Shown here in pieces: positions 1 through 5,293 of a stretch of DNA of 9,683 bases. The first letter of the stretch is position 1, and each line of letters begins with the position of its first letter. This stretch comes from an uncultured Bacillota bacterium (GTDB lineage Bacteria; Bacillota; Clostridia; Peptostreptococcales; Anaerovoracaceae). The position numbers and the translations under genes were made by a program. The DNA lies in assembly GCA_946408315.1 (NCBI GenBank), contig CAMJRV010000062.1:1-9683 (forward strand). The letters are read 5' to 3'. Under the pieces are notes generated by a model, which worked only from the letters and a program-made list of their open reading frames with translations, did not search any database and was not told where the DNA came from.

Positions 1-951
1 GTTTAGCGCTTCCGCAACGGACAGATAGGCGTCGTGAAGCTTTACATATTTTCCAACGATGGCGATCGTGACCGATCGATCCCGTTTCGCGATCCGCTCC
101 AGCATGGCGATCCACTCGTCCATGTCATAGGTTCCGCCGCATTCAAGATGGAGCTCCCTGCAGACGATTTCCGACAGGTTGCTCTCTTCCAGCATCATCG
201 GCGCTTCGTATAGAACCGGAACCGTTCTGCTTTCAATCACGCAGTCAGGCTTCACATTGCAGAACAGGGATATCTTTTGCTTGATCTCCTCTTCAATGGG
301 CTCGTCCGATCTGGTTACGATGATGTCCGGCGAAATGCCCATCGATCTCAGCTCCTTGACGGAATGCTGCGTCGGCTTGGATTTATGCTCGCCGGAGCTT
401 CTGATATACGGCACGAGCGTAACGTGGATGAACAGGCAGTTTTCCTTCCCCCTTTCAAGGGAAACCTGTCGGATGGCTTCAAGAAAGGGCTGGCTTTCGA
501 TGTCGCCGGTCGTGCCCCCTATCTCTGTGATTACGACGTCCGCAGAGGTTTTTTCTCCTACGGAATAAATGAATTTTTTAATTTCGTTGGTCACGTGAGG
601 TATGACCTGAACCGTGCTCCCAAGGTATTCGCCTGCTCTTTCTTTTGACAGAACGTTCCAGTATACTTTCCCTGTGGTCAGGTTGGAATACTGATTCAGA
701 TCCTCGTCGATAAAGCGTTCATAGTGTCCAAGATCCAAATCCGTTTCGGCGCCGTCTTCCGTCACAAATACCTCGCCGTGCTGATATGGGCTCATAGTCC
801 CCGGATCCACATTGATATAAGGATCCAGCTTCTGCGCCGCCACCTTCAGTCCTCTTGCTTTGAGCAGCCGTCCCAGCGATGCCGCCGTGATTCCCTTGCC
901 AAGACCCGACACGACTCCCCCTGTAACGAAAACAAATTTTGTCATACCCAT
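1..951 (-). CDS. pyrG: CTP synthase, N-terminal part (runs off left edge)
   Basis: CTP synthase makes CTP from UTP, ATP and glutamine in the cytoplasm, the last step of de novo pyrimidine nucleotide synthesis. The 317 codons present cover the whole amidoligase (synthetase) domain. They include the P-loop-like [10 protein letters not shown] near residues 11-20, [35 protein letters not shown], and [11 protein letters not shown]. The last residues, [20 protein letters not shown], are the entry to the class I glutaminase domain, which lies outside the window; family proteins are about 535 residues. Start: ATG at 951 sits 5 bases after AGGAGG (957-962). A second in-frame ATG at 945 gives the commoner [10 protein letters not shown] start but with 11-base spacing. 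The gene is alone on its strand here and diverges from the cupin gene. Identification is very secure; only the start is open. Confidence 0.97.
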   Translation of the reverse strand, partial: MGMTKFVFVTGGVVSGLGKGITAASLGRLLKARGLKVAAQKLDPYINVDPGTMSPYQHGEVFVTEDGAETDLDLGHYERFIDEDLNQYSNLTTGKVYWNVLSKERAGEYLGSTVQVIPHVTNEIKKFIYSVGEKTSADVVITEIGGTTGDIESQPFLEAIRQVSLERGKENCLFIHVTLVPYIRSSGEHKSKPTQHSVKELRSMGISPDIIVTRSDEPIEEEIKQKISLFCNVKPDCVIESRTVPVLYEAPMMLEESNLSEIVCRELHLECGGTYDMDEWIAMLERIAKRDRSVTIAIVGKYVKLHDAYLSVAEALN

Positions 952-1297
952 TTTCACCTCCTCGGAAAATAAAAAAAAATAGATGCGGTATTTTGGGGTT
1001 TACAACAACAATCCCCACCAAATGACCGTCCTCTATTCGTTCACGCTGTTTTTCTATTGAATTCCATATTATATTATCATGTGCCGATTGAAATATCCAG
1101 CCTTTTCCCCAAAAGCATAAAATATTTTTCCGGCTTCCGCACATACTATTTTTTATGAATGGGCCGTAGAGGAGAAAAACGGTAAATTTTTCATGTTGCG
1201 TTGCATATGCAACACAAACCCGTACCGAACTGTGTTAAGCTTTCATCAGAAGGTAAAACTAAAACAGAGCGGCGCCAGCCGCAGTGGGGGTAGAAAA
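952..1297. other. 346-base divergent intergenic region, pyrG / cupin
   Basis: This region has no convincing gene. On the minus strand there are -10-like TATAAT (1068-1073) and GATAAT (1073-1078), but no good -35 at 16-18 bases. The pyrG leader holds a 5-bp stem (994-998 with 1013-1017) and, well downstream of it, a run of nine T (971-979). Bacillus pyrG is controlled by CTP-dependent attenuation in its leader, but this stem is weak and not directly joined to the T run, so I do not call an attenuator. On the plus side the main element is the palindrome at 1196-1217. Reading frames through here are low-complexity shadows. Confidence 0.5.
1196..1217. promoter_or_regulatory. Candidate operator palindrome ahead of cupin-ferredoxin
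   Basis: The core GTTGCATATGCAAC (1200-1213) is a perfect 14-bp palindrome. It extends by TTG (1196-1198) and CAA (1215-1217) across one mismatched pair, giving 22 bp with a single mismatch. The TTGCATATGCAA core resembles sites bound by dimeric winged-helix repressors of the MarR type (family knowledge, not shown here). It lies 80-100 bases before the cupin start, where a promoter would be expected. I could not find a clear -35/-10 pair overlapping it. Confidence 0.5.
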
Positions 1298-1636
1298 ATG
1301 AGTAATAAGATAATGAAGAATATTGAAACTGCAAAAGCGCTGACTTTGGCAGATCTGGTTACGTATCAGGACGGGCAGGTCGTCAGCAAGACACTGGTTC
1401 AAAATCCCAGCGTAAGTCTGACCTTGTTTTCCTTCGATAAGGGGGAAGAAATCAGCACCCATTCCTCTCACGGTGACGCTATGGTCTATGTGATCGACGG
1501 CCAGGCGGAAATCACCATCGGCGACGAAAAATTCAACGTAAAGGCGGGCGAAACCATCGTGATGCCAGCAGAAGTGCCCCACGCTGTCGCCGCGCCGGAA
1601 CAGCGGATGAAATTTATGCTCACAGTTGTCTTTTAG
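1298..1636 (+). CDS. Small single-domain cupin protein
   Basis: This encodes a 112-residue protein that is almost entirely one cupin_2 beta-barrel. Motif 1 is seen as G49-x5-H55-x2-H58 followed by GDAMVYVIDG, and motif 2 as G84-ETIVMPAEVP-H95. H55, H58 and H95 are the probable metal ligands. The usual motif-1 glutamate and motif-2 asparagine are not evident, so the metal site may be simplified. The substrate cannot be told from the sequence; such stand-alone cupins range from sugar isomerases to dioxygenases to ligand sensors. Start: ATG at 1298 has GGGGG 7 bases upstream. An in-frame ATG at 1193 would add 35 low-quality residues and put the palindrome inside the gene, so I rejected it. The ferredoxin gene follows 45 bases later and is probably co-transcribed, which suggests a redox-linked role (inference). 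Confidence 0.85.
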   Translation: MSNKIMKNIETAKALTLADLVTYQDGQVVSKTLVQNPSVSLTLFSFDKGEEISTHSSHGDAMVYVIDGQAEITIGDEKFNVKAGETIVMPAEVPHAVAAPEQRMKFMLTVVF

Positions 1637-1681
1637 AGCGTAATATTCATAGATAAAATAATGTTTCAGGAGGGATATAGA

Positions 1682-1870
1682 ATGAAAGCGACGATTGATC
1701 GTTCCGGTTGTATCGGATGCGGACTCTGTCCGTCTATCTGTCCGGAAGTATTTGCAATGGCAGACGACGGTCTGGCGGAGACCATCGTGGACGAGATTCC
1801 GTCCGGAGCGGAAGAAACCGCACAGGAAGCGGCTGAAAGCTGCCCTGTCTCCGTAATCACTGTAGAATAA
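1682..1870 (+). CDS. Single [4Fe-4S] cluster ferredoxin
   Basis: This 62-residue cytoplasmic electron carrier has C10-x2-C13-x2-C16-x3-C20-P and a distal C54-P. C10, C13, C16 and C54 match the cluster ligands of the Thermotoga maritima type of monocluster ferredoxin, which has about the same length and the same MK(A/V)..D...CIGCG start. In that protein C20 forms a disulfide with a cysteine near residue 43. Here that region (SGAEETAQEAAE) has no cysteine, so C20 should be a free thiol or unused. The central part is acidic, as usual for ferredoxins. Start: ATG at 1682 follows AGGAGGG (1668-1674) by 7 bases; an ATG at 1661 precedes the binding site and is rejected. The gene ends before a hairpin at 1888-1920. 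The partner enzyme is unknown; the cupin is the nearest candidate. Confidence 0.93.
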   Translation: MKATIDRSGCIGCGLCPSICPEVFAMADDGLAETIVDEIPSGAEETAQEAAESCPVSVITVE

Positions 1871-1880
1871 GCTCTGATAA

Positions 1881-1920
1881 AAAACGCGGGCTGCAGCAAT
1901 TTCTTATTTTGCTGCAGCCC
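1881..1920 (-). terminator. Strong hairpin terminator, oriented for the YkvA gene
   Basis: A perfect 12-bp stem, GGGCTGCAGCAA (1888-1899) with TTGCTGCAGCCC (1909-1920), encloses a 9-base loop. Read on the minus strand it is followed by GCG and six T (1879-1886), the normal Rho-independent arrangement. On the plus strand it is followed by AAAAATTT, so it is a weaker but possible stop for the ferredoxin transcript. The two units converge here. Confidence 0.85.
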
Positions 1921-1939
1921 AAAAATTTAGCTCACGTTA

Positions 1940-2308
1940 TTAAAAGAAAACTGCCCTGACAATCAGCCATATAATCAACAGCCAAATCAATACGATGGGT
2001 ATGGCATAGTACCATTTCTCCGGTTTTCCTTTGCTCCACATCTCTTCGGACTCTTTCCTATATCGAGCGAAGGTTTCTTCCGGAATGAATTTTATAGTCA
2101 ACGCAATCAGGGCAGGCAGTAAGACGATATCGTCAAGATACCCGAGCACAGGGATAAAGTCAGGAATGAAATCGATCGGCGACAGAGCATAGGCGACGGT
2201 TATTCCTGCAAGTATTTTGGCGACAACCGGTGTTTCGCTGCTCCTCAGGCTCAAAAATAATGCGGGAATATCCATTTTCAACTGTCTCGCTTTTTCCTTC
2301 AGCTTCAC
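1940..2308 (-). CDS. YkvA/DUF1232 family membrane protein
   Basis: This is a 122-residue protein. The family core is AYALSPIDFIPDFIPVLGYL (about residues 39-58) followed by DDIVLLPALIAL, the diagnostic DUF1232 (YkvA) pattern. A second hydrophobic segment, residues 101-120, ends in RAVFF, so it is probably an inner-membrane protein with two hydrophobic stretches. The function of the family is not known. Start: GTG at 2308, with AGAGG about 10 bases upstream. The only in-frame ATG nearby would be residue 12 (KMDIPALF) and would remove a basic N-terminal helix. It lies 41 bases downstream of the lipoprotein gene on the same strand with no terminator between, so they are likely one transcript, ending at 1881-1920. 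Confidence 0.87.
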   Translation of the reverse strand: MKLKEKARQLKMDIPALFLSLRSSETPVVAKILAGITVAYALSPIDFIPDFIPVLGYLDDIVLLPALIALTIKFIPEETFARYRKESEEMWSKGKPEKWYYAIPIVLIWLLIIWLIVRAVFF

Positions 2309-2349
2309 GATATTCCATCCTCTCAGGTTTCTGTTTTTCTTTGCTTAAA

Positions 2350-2937
2350 TTATTCTAACGCATCGTTTATATTATTTGCATAGCTGACCATTCCACCCAT
2401 GAGAGCGTCCAGAAGTTCGTCACTTAAGTCGATTTTCCATTTTCCATCACTTTTGGAGAGCTTTATATCGACTTCGTTTGTTACAGTCTGAGTCTCTTCC
2501 TTTATCAGCTTTGAGAATACTTCCATGTACTGCTCGTTCAGCTGCCCTTCGTTCAAGCCACTGAATGCGAGTGCAAACGCCTGGGAGATAAACCCCGACA
2601 TCACGCTTCCCATATCTTTGTTCGTTATCTCTGCTTTGACAATGGCGGTATCCTCTTCCTGAGAGGACTCCAGAATCCGGTACTCAACATTCCCTAATAT
2701 CAAACCCATCATTTCTTTCGACTGTACATCCTCTTCCGTGTCGGGCTTTTCCTGTTCTCCGGCATTTAAAAGAGTCTCGTAATCGATATATTCAGAGGCC
2801 TTTTCAACATCAGCCGCCTTGATTGCATCAAACGCATTTTTTACGGCCTGCTCTGCAGTTTCTCCCCCTCCGTCTCCGCACCCCGCAAAGCCGAAAACTA
2901 ACGCAACAACTAATAATACGGATAAAATCTTTTTCAT
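2350..2937 (-). CDS. Secreted lipoprotein, DUF4878/DUF5105-like
   Basis: This encodes a 195-residue precursor. The N terminus MKKILSVLLVVALVFGFAGC is a type II signal peptide with lipobox FAGC; C20 would be lipidated. A GDGGGE linker follows. The mature part starts with AVKNAFDAIKAADVEKASEY, a helix typical of NTF2-like lipoproteins that are exported and fold as a cone-shaped alpha/beta domain. Later VEYRILESS, TAIVKAEITNKD and DGKWKIDLSDELL are the strand-rich ending of that fold. The exact family (DUF4878 or DUF5105) is a resemblance, not a search result, and no catalytic site is seen. Start: ATG at 2937, with GGAGGT (2946-2951) 8 bases upstream. An in-frame ATG at 3024 would add 29 residues ahead of the signal peptide and is rejected. 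It is the first gene of a unit with the YkvA gene. Confidence 0.82.
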   Translation of the reverse strand: MKKILSVLLVVALVFGFAGCGDGGGETAEQAVKNAFDAIKAADVEKASEYIDYETLLNAGEQEKPDTEEDVQSKEMMGLILGNVEYRILESSQEEDTAIVKAEITNKDMGSVMSGFISQAFALAFSGLNEGQLNEQYMEVFSKLIKEETQTVTNEVDIKLSKSDGKWKIDLSDELLDALMGGMVSYANNINDALE

Positions 2938-3033
2938 TATTATGTACCTCCATAGGATTTTATGGTAACATATCCCAGATTTAGATGCAATGACCCAATT
3001 GGCGTATTGCATTCGGTATGACACTCCTGCCGT

Positions 3034-3061
3034 TTGACACGCATACTATGATTATCATAAA
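3034..3061 (+). promoter_or_regulatory. Possible promoter with overlapping palindrome
   Basis: A perfect -35 TTGACA (3034-3039) is followed after 16 bases by CATAAA (3056-3061). The -10 overlaps a 13-bp palindrome, TATGATTATCATA (3047-3059), which could be a repressor site. Transcription from here would start close to 3068, almost inside the ribosome binding site of the next gene (3064-3069). The promoter is therefore doubtful, or the true -10 is elsewhere. Confidence 0.3.
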
Positions 3062-3077
3062 TCAAGGAGCCAATGAT

Positions 3078-3683
3078 ATGTTATATGAAAACAAATTCAA
3101 CGAACCAATGATTACATACGGTCAAATGAATTTACTGTTTTCGATCAGAAATCTCTGGAGAGATATTGCGACCTGGTCCAGAGCCTATATGATAAACAGG
3201 ACGAGTAACTTAAAAATAGCCGAAGAGACATTTCAGCGTCTATATAAAATACCGCAGGAATTTGGAAATATCCTGCAATACTTTATTTCGTATGATCATT
3301 CTGTTCAGTTTGTCCAAATGCTGTCTCAGCAAATTGTACTTTTCAGGTCTTTATTGGATGCCCTGATCGCGGGTGACACCAATGCGGTGAATCAAACGGT
3401 TCAGAAATTATATCGGCTCGCAGATGAGAGAGCCGCATTCATGGCAGCAATCAACCCTTTTTGGAATGAAACCGTAATGAGGAATCTGATCTATGCTTTT
3501 TATCAATACACGTTTGACGAAGTGACTTCATTTTTATCCGGAAATTACTCGAAAGATATCGAAATCTACGACCGGCTTCTCCATCACTCCGATACGATGG
3601 GAGACTACTTCACCCAGGGCTTGTTTAATTATATAACCGCCAGCCAGCAGAATGGAAATAGCACGACGAGAAGCGACTGCTAA
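3078..3683 (+). CDS. Uncharacterised helical protein, paralogue 1
   Basis: This encodes 201 residues, predicted almost all helix with no signal peptide, transmembrane segment or Cys/His metal site. It aligns along its length with the next gene. Shared landmarks are NLLxxxRNLWxDxAxWxRxYM (about residues 18-38), RLYxIPxxF, LSQxIxL, NxxxQxLY, NPxW, SGxxxKDIxIxDR and a C-terminal DYxTxGxxxYIT. This pattern (an LW..H.xWTR-like helix, a R.L.(N/I)P.DF turn, NP.W and a closing D...I.YD....MAD...GI) resembles a family of helical-bundle proteins common in Firmicutes that databases label hypothetical or mislabel as acetylglutamate kinase. I find no kinase motif. Start: ATG at 3078, 8 bases after AAGGAG (3064-3069); upstream in-frame ATGs at 3048 and 3018 lack a binding site. 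First of a probable two-gene unit. Confidence 0.78.
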   Translation: MLYENKFNEPMITYGQMNLLFSIRNLWRDIATWSRAYMINRTSNLKIAEETFQRLYKIPQEFGNILQYFISYDHSVQFVQMLSQQIVLFRSLLDALIAGDTNAVNQTVQKLYRLADERAAFMAAINPFWNETVMRNLIYAFYQYTFDEVTSFLSGNYSKDIEIYDRLLHHSDTMGDYFTQGLFNYITASQQNGNSTTRSDC

Positions 3684-3717
3684 CGCTCCAAAAAATAAAA
3701 CAAGAGAAGGTGATATT

Positions 3718-4338
3718 TTGATTCGAGAAAAAAAATTTAATGATACCAACATTTATGGAACCACAAACCTTTTAATAAATTTGCGAAACTTATGGCTTGA
3801 CCTGGCTATTTGGACGAGGAACTACATGGTGAGCATTATATCAGGTTATGGCAATGCTAATGCGGTTGGTGAAAGGCTATACAGAATCCCGACAGATTTT
3901 TACAGCCGTCTCCAGATGATATTTGGGGCACAAAGAGCCCAAGGGTTTATGAATTTATTATCGCAACATATCGCGCTTATTATGGAGACCACCAGCGCTA
4001 TGAAAAATAGAGATAATGATGCCCTAAATAAAAATACTCAATCGTTATATCAAGATTCAATGGACTTGGCAAATTATTTAGTGGGATTAAATCCTTATTG
4101 GACTACAATACAGTGGAGTACTTTATTAGAGCAGTACATCAATATGACGTTACAGGAAATGGTTGCATTGGCCTCGGGAGATTTTGAAAAGGATATTGAT
4201 ATCTTTGATAGAATAACATATTATACAGTTTTTTTGGCGGATTATTTGACAGAGGGTATCATTCAGTATATAACCTTTAAACAAGAACCACCGGCGCCGA
4301 TTGCCCCTCAAGTGCCGCAAACCACATGGAAACGGTAG
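3718..4338 (+). CDS. Uncharacterised helical protein, paralogue 2
   Basis: This encodes 206 residues, a divergent duplicate of the preceding gene with all the shared landmarks in the same order. It starts IREKKFN against LYENKFN, then NLLINLRNLWLDLAIWTRNY, ERLYRIPTDF, LLSQHIAL, LNPYW, SGDFEKDIDIFDR and DYLTEGIIQYIT. It differs by a proline-rich tail (PPAPIAPQVPQ) absent from paralogue 1. Start: TTG at 3718, 7 bases after AAGG (3707-3710), which makes both proteins begin at the same aligned residue. A longer frame from ATG 3652 would overlap the first gene by 32 bases and add unalignable residues. It lies 34 bases after paralogue 1 and ends in a clear terminator. Codon use looks more AT-rich than pyrG or the patatin gene. 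Function unknown; a heteromeric helical bundle with paralogue 1 is possible (inference). Confidence 0.78.
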   Translation: MIREKKFNDTNIYGTTNLLINLRNLWLDLAIWTRNYMVSIISGYGNANAVGERLYRIPTDFYSRLQMIFGAQRAQGFMNLLSQHIALIMETTSAMKNRDNDALNKNTQSLYQDSMDLANYLVGLNPYWTTIQWSTLLEQYINMTLQEMVALASGDFEKDIDIFDRITYYTVFLADYLTEGIIQYITFKQEPPAPIAPQVPQTTWKR

Positions 4339-4367
4339 TAAATTAAACTATGTCTGCAAAACAAAAT

Positions 4368-4412
4368 CCGCTAGAATCATTGCAAATTCACTGATTCAGC
4401 GGTTCTATTTTT
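4368..4412 (+). terminator. Rho-independent terminator of the paralogue pair
   Basis: CCGCT-A-GAATCA (4368-4379) pairs with TGATTCAGCGG (4392-4402), an 11-bp stem with one bulged A and a 12-base loop, followed by TTCTATTTTT (4403-4412). It lies 30 bases after the paralogue 2 stop codon, in the right orientation. Confidence 0.78.
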
Positions 4413-4422
4413 GGAACGGGTG
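4409..4422. repeat. 14-bp near copy of the tRNA-Gly 3' end
   Basis: TTTTGGAACGGGTG here matches 13 of 14 bases of TTTTGGAGCGGGTG at 5112-5125, which is the 3' acceptor strand plus CCA of the tRNA-Gly gene (read on its complement). The two copies are in direct orientation about 703 bases apart and enclose the DUF6774-like gene and the probable small RNA. The rest of 4339-4522 shows no gene I can support. Confidence 0.4.
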
Positions 4423-4522
4423 CCGTACTAAGCGCCGTAAACCAGCTTTGATTCTCCGCCGGCCGTAGCCCAATTCAAGCACATCTTTAAGGCTTCCTTC
4501 TCTTTCATTGAGGTGATATTTC

Positions 4523-4723
4523 ATGAATTCTATTGAATTAGTAACTATGGCTTCCACGCTTGCTATAATAATTTCAGATAGTATACCTAATGATGATGAA
4601 TTAGCTTCGTTTACGGTACTGATTGATCTTATCAGTGATAATTTGGATGCAATTATTGCCCAACGAGCATTAAAGAAAAATAGAAATGTTCAACTATCAC
4701 CGCTTGAAATTCTCGATATATAA
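4523..4723 (+). CDS. Small DUF6774-like protein
   Basis: This encodes 66 residues, acidic and helical with no membrane segment. The N terminus MNSIELVTMASTLAIIISDS and the later LIDLISDNLDAIIAQRAL resemble the small clostridial DUF6774 proteins, which begin MNSCELVT and have a similar D.L..I.AQ helix. The family cysteine after MNS is isoleucine here. This assignment is from memory of the pattern, and no function is known for the family. Start: ATG at 4523 with GAGGTGAT (4510-4517) just upstream; the same AGGTGATATT string precedes paralogue 2. It is probably transcribed alone, as a terminator separates it from the paralogues. Its own end is only marked by a weak 4-bp GC stem at 4780-4796 followed by TTCTTT. 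Confidence 0.62.
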   Translation: MNSIELVTMASTLAIIISDSIPNDDELASFTVLIDLISDNLDAIIAQRALKKNRNVQLSPLEILDI

Positions 4724-4832
4724 TTGCCTGCTGCAATATCTGAAAACGATAACAAGTGTTATGATATTGAGGATGGTCCGCCCGGTAATGATGGGCTTCT
4801 TTCCCTTCTCAAAACCTTCTGTTCTAATTTCG

Positions 4833-4865
4833 TTATGATTTTAATCGGCCGTCCGCCATAACCAT
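4833..4865 (-). other. Ten-codon ORF behind a very strong ribosome binding site
   Basis: AAAGGGGGG (about 4867-4875) directly precedes ATG-GTT-ATG and a 10-residue frame, MVMADGRLKS, that stops at 4833. A strong binding site, a 5' hairpin (4888-4913) and a short ORF are the layout of Firmicutes type I toxin mRNAs, whose peptides are 20-60 residues with one membrane helix. This frame is too short and not hydrophobic. In the next frame the sequence continues open as IKIITKLEQKVLRRE and beyond, so it may be a frameshifted relic. It could also be a leader peptide or chance. Confidence 0.22.
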
Positions 4866-4887
4866 TCCCCCCTTTCAGGTACAAGAA

Positions 4888-4913
4888 AAGACACGCCTTT
4901 CCTAGCGTGCCTT
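4888..4913 (-). other. Hairpin upstream of the ten-codon ORF
   Basis: AAG-A-CACGC (4888-4896) pairs with GCGTG-C-CTT (4905-4913) around an 8-base loop, with one internal mismatch. On the minus strand it is followed by CTTTTCTTG, so it could be a weak terminator or a structured 5' leader of the mini-ORF. Confidence 0.4.
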
Positions 4914-4924
4914 ATTTATAAAAT

Positions 4925-4953
4925 TTGACATAATATATTTTAGACGCTATTAT
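4925..4953 (+). promoter_or_regulatory. Near-consensus sigma-A promoter for a small RNA
   Basis: TTGACA (4925-4930, 6 of 6), a 17-base spacer and TATTAT (4948-4953, 5 of 6) make this the best plus-strand promoter in the window. Start of transcription would be near 4960. No protein start with a ribosome binding site follows before the terminator at 5011-5052. Confidence 0.75.
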
Positions 4954-4959
4954 ATAAGA

Positions 4960-5052
4960 AAAGGATTACCGCTTTTTGCAGGGCGGTCAGTCCTAAACAT
5001 TGGGTTTAAGAAAGCCGTCTAACCTGCTACATTTAGGCGGTTTTCGTTATTT
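4960..5052 (+). ncRNA. Probable structured small RNA, about 90 nt
   Basis: The segment is bounded by a consensus promoter and a terminator and contains no plausible ORF. Three stems can be drawn: ACCGC (4968-4972) with GCGGT (4983-4987); TAAAC (4994-4998) with GTTTA (5004-5008); and the terminal AAAGCCGTCTAA (5011-5022) with TTAGGCGGTTTT (5033-5044). I do not recognise it as 6S, tmRNA, SRP or a riboswitch. The bases GCCGTC and TAACC (5014-5024) can pair with GACGGC and GGTTA around the start of the opposite-strand ten-codon ORF (4848-4863), leaving five bases looped out. That would fit an antitoxin-type RNA, but the match is short. Confidence 0.5.
5011..5052 (+). terminator. Terminator of the small RNA
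   Basis: AAAGCCGTCTAA (5011-5022) pairs with TTAGGCGGTTTT (5033-5044), 12 pairs with two G-U wobbles and a 10-base loop, followed by CGTTATTTC. It lies about 50 bases after the predicted transcription start. Confidence 0.65.
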
Positions 5053-5078
5053 CTTAAGCTTGTATCTATATCCAAAAT

Positions 5079-5110
5079 AAAAAAAGCACTCTTGAACAGA
5101 ATGCTTTTTT
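5079..5110 (-). terminator. Terminator of tRNA-Gly
   Basis: On the minus strand GCATTCT (5098-5104) pairs with AGAGTGC (5086-5092) around loop GTTCA, with one wobble. Flanking A and T runs extend the stem, and seven T follow. It starts about ten bases after the tRNA 3' end. Confidence 0.85.
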
Positions 5111-5114
5111 ATTT

Positions 5115-5188
5115 TGGAGCGGGTGATGGGAATCGAACCCACGTATCCAGCTTGGGAAGCTGGTGTTCTGCCATTGAACTACACCCGC
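5115..5188 (-). tRNA. tRNA-Gly, anticodon CCC
   Basis: A 74-base tRNA with encoded CCA reads GGG codons. The acceptor stem is GCGGGTG (5182-5188) with CACCCGC (5119-5125), then discriminator T and CCA (5115-5118). The D arm is GTTC/GAAC with AATGGCA loop. The anticodon stem is CCAGC/GCTGG with loop TTCCCAA, placing CCC at 34-36 (5154-5156). The T arm is GTGGG/CCCAT with loop TTCGATT. All stems close. It has its own promoter and terminator. Confidence 0.97.
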
Positions 5189-5198
5189 GCGCTTTTTT

Positions 5199-5227
5199 AT
5201 ATTACCTCAGTTTCTGAAAAAAATCAA
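5199..5227 (-). promoter_or_regulatory. Promoter of tRNA-Gly
   Basis: On the minus strand TTGATT (5222-5227), a 17-base spacer and TAATAT (5199-5204) put the start of transcription a few bases before the tRNA 5' end at 5188. Confidence 0.6.
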
Positions 5228-5264
5228 GCACTTTCCCGAAAGACTTTTCAACAACTGCCAGCCC

Positions 5265-5293
5265 AAAACGGGGTCGTAATCCTTCACCGTTTT
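5265..5293 (-). terminator. Weak terminator-like hairpin after the anchored protein gene
   Basis: AAAACGG (5265-5271) pairs with CCGTTTT (5287-5293), 7 bp with a 15-base loop, directly after the stop codon at 5294-5296 of the minus-strand gene. The T residues are within the stem and GGG follows, so efficiency is doubtful. Confidence 0.35.

Larger units (their letters stand above)
4724..5114. other. 391-base noncoding stretch between DUF6774-like gene and tRNA
   Basis: No ordinary protein gene is seen. In order, it holds a small inverted repeat ATAACA-AG-TGTTAT (4749-4762) and a weak GC hairpin (4780-4796). It then holds a 10-codon minus-strand ORF with a strong ribosome binding site (4833-4865) and a hairpin at 4888-4913. 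Last come a consensus plus-strand promoter (4925-4953), a structured transcript with terminator (to about 5052), and the tRNA terminator (5079-5110). The organised signals without a protein gene suggest RNA-based function. Confidence 0.6.

Noticed and set aside
179..972. Several plus-strand frames of 80-130 codons and a minus-strand frame at 719-1144
   Set aside because: All lie in other frames of pyrG or its leader, with no ribosome binding site and no recognisable protein pattern; pyrG itself is unmistakable.
971..1017. CTP-dependent attenuator in the pyrG leader
   Set aside because: The only stem is 5 bp with a 14-base loop, and the T run lies about 15 bases beyond it rather than directly after. 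No G-run start site could be tied to a promoter.
3652..3717. Upstream ATG start for paralogue 2, overlapping paralogue 1
   Set aside because: It adds 22 residues with no counterpart in the paralogue and no binding site; the TTG at 3718 has one and makes the two N termini align.
4413..4500. Second, degenerate tRNA or minus-strand coding remnant in the paralogue-DUF6774 gap
   Set aside because: Only the 14-base tRNA-end match is seen; no D, anticodon or T arm can be drawn. Short open frames on the minus strand (about 26-32 codons) lack ribosome binding sites.
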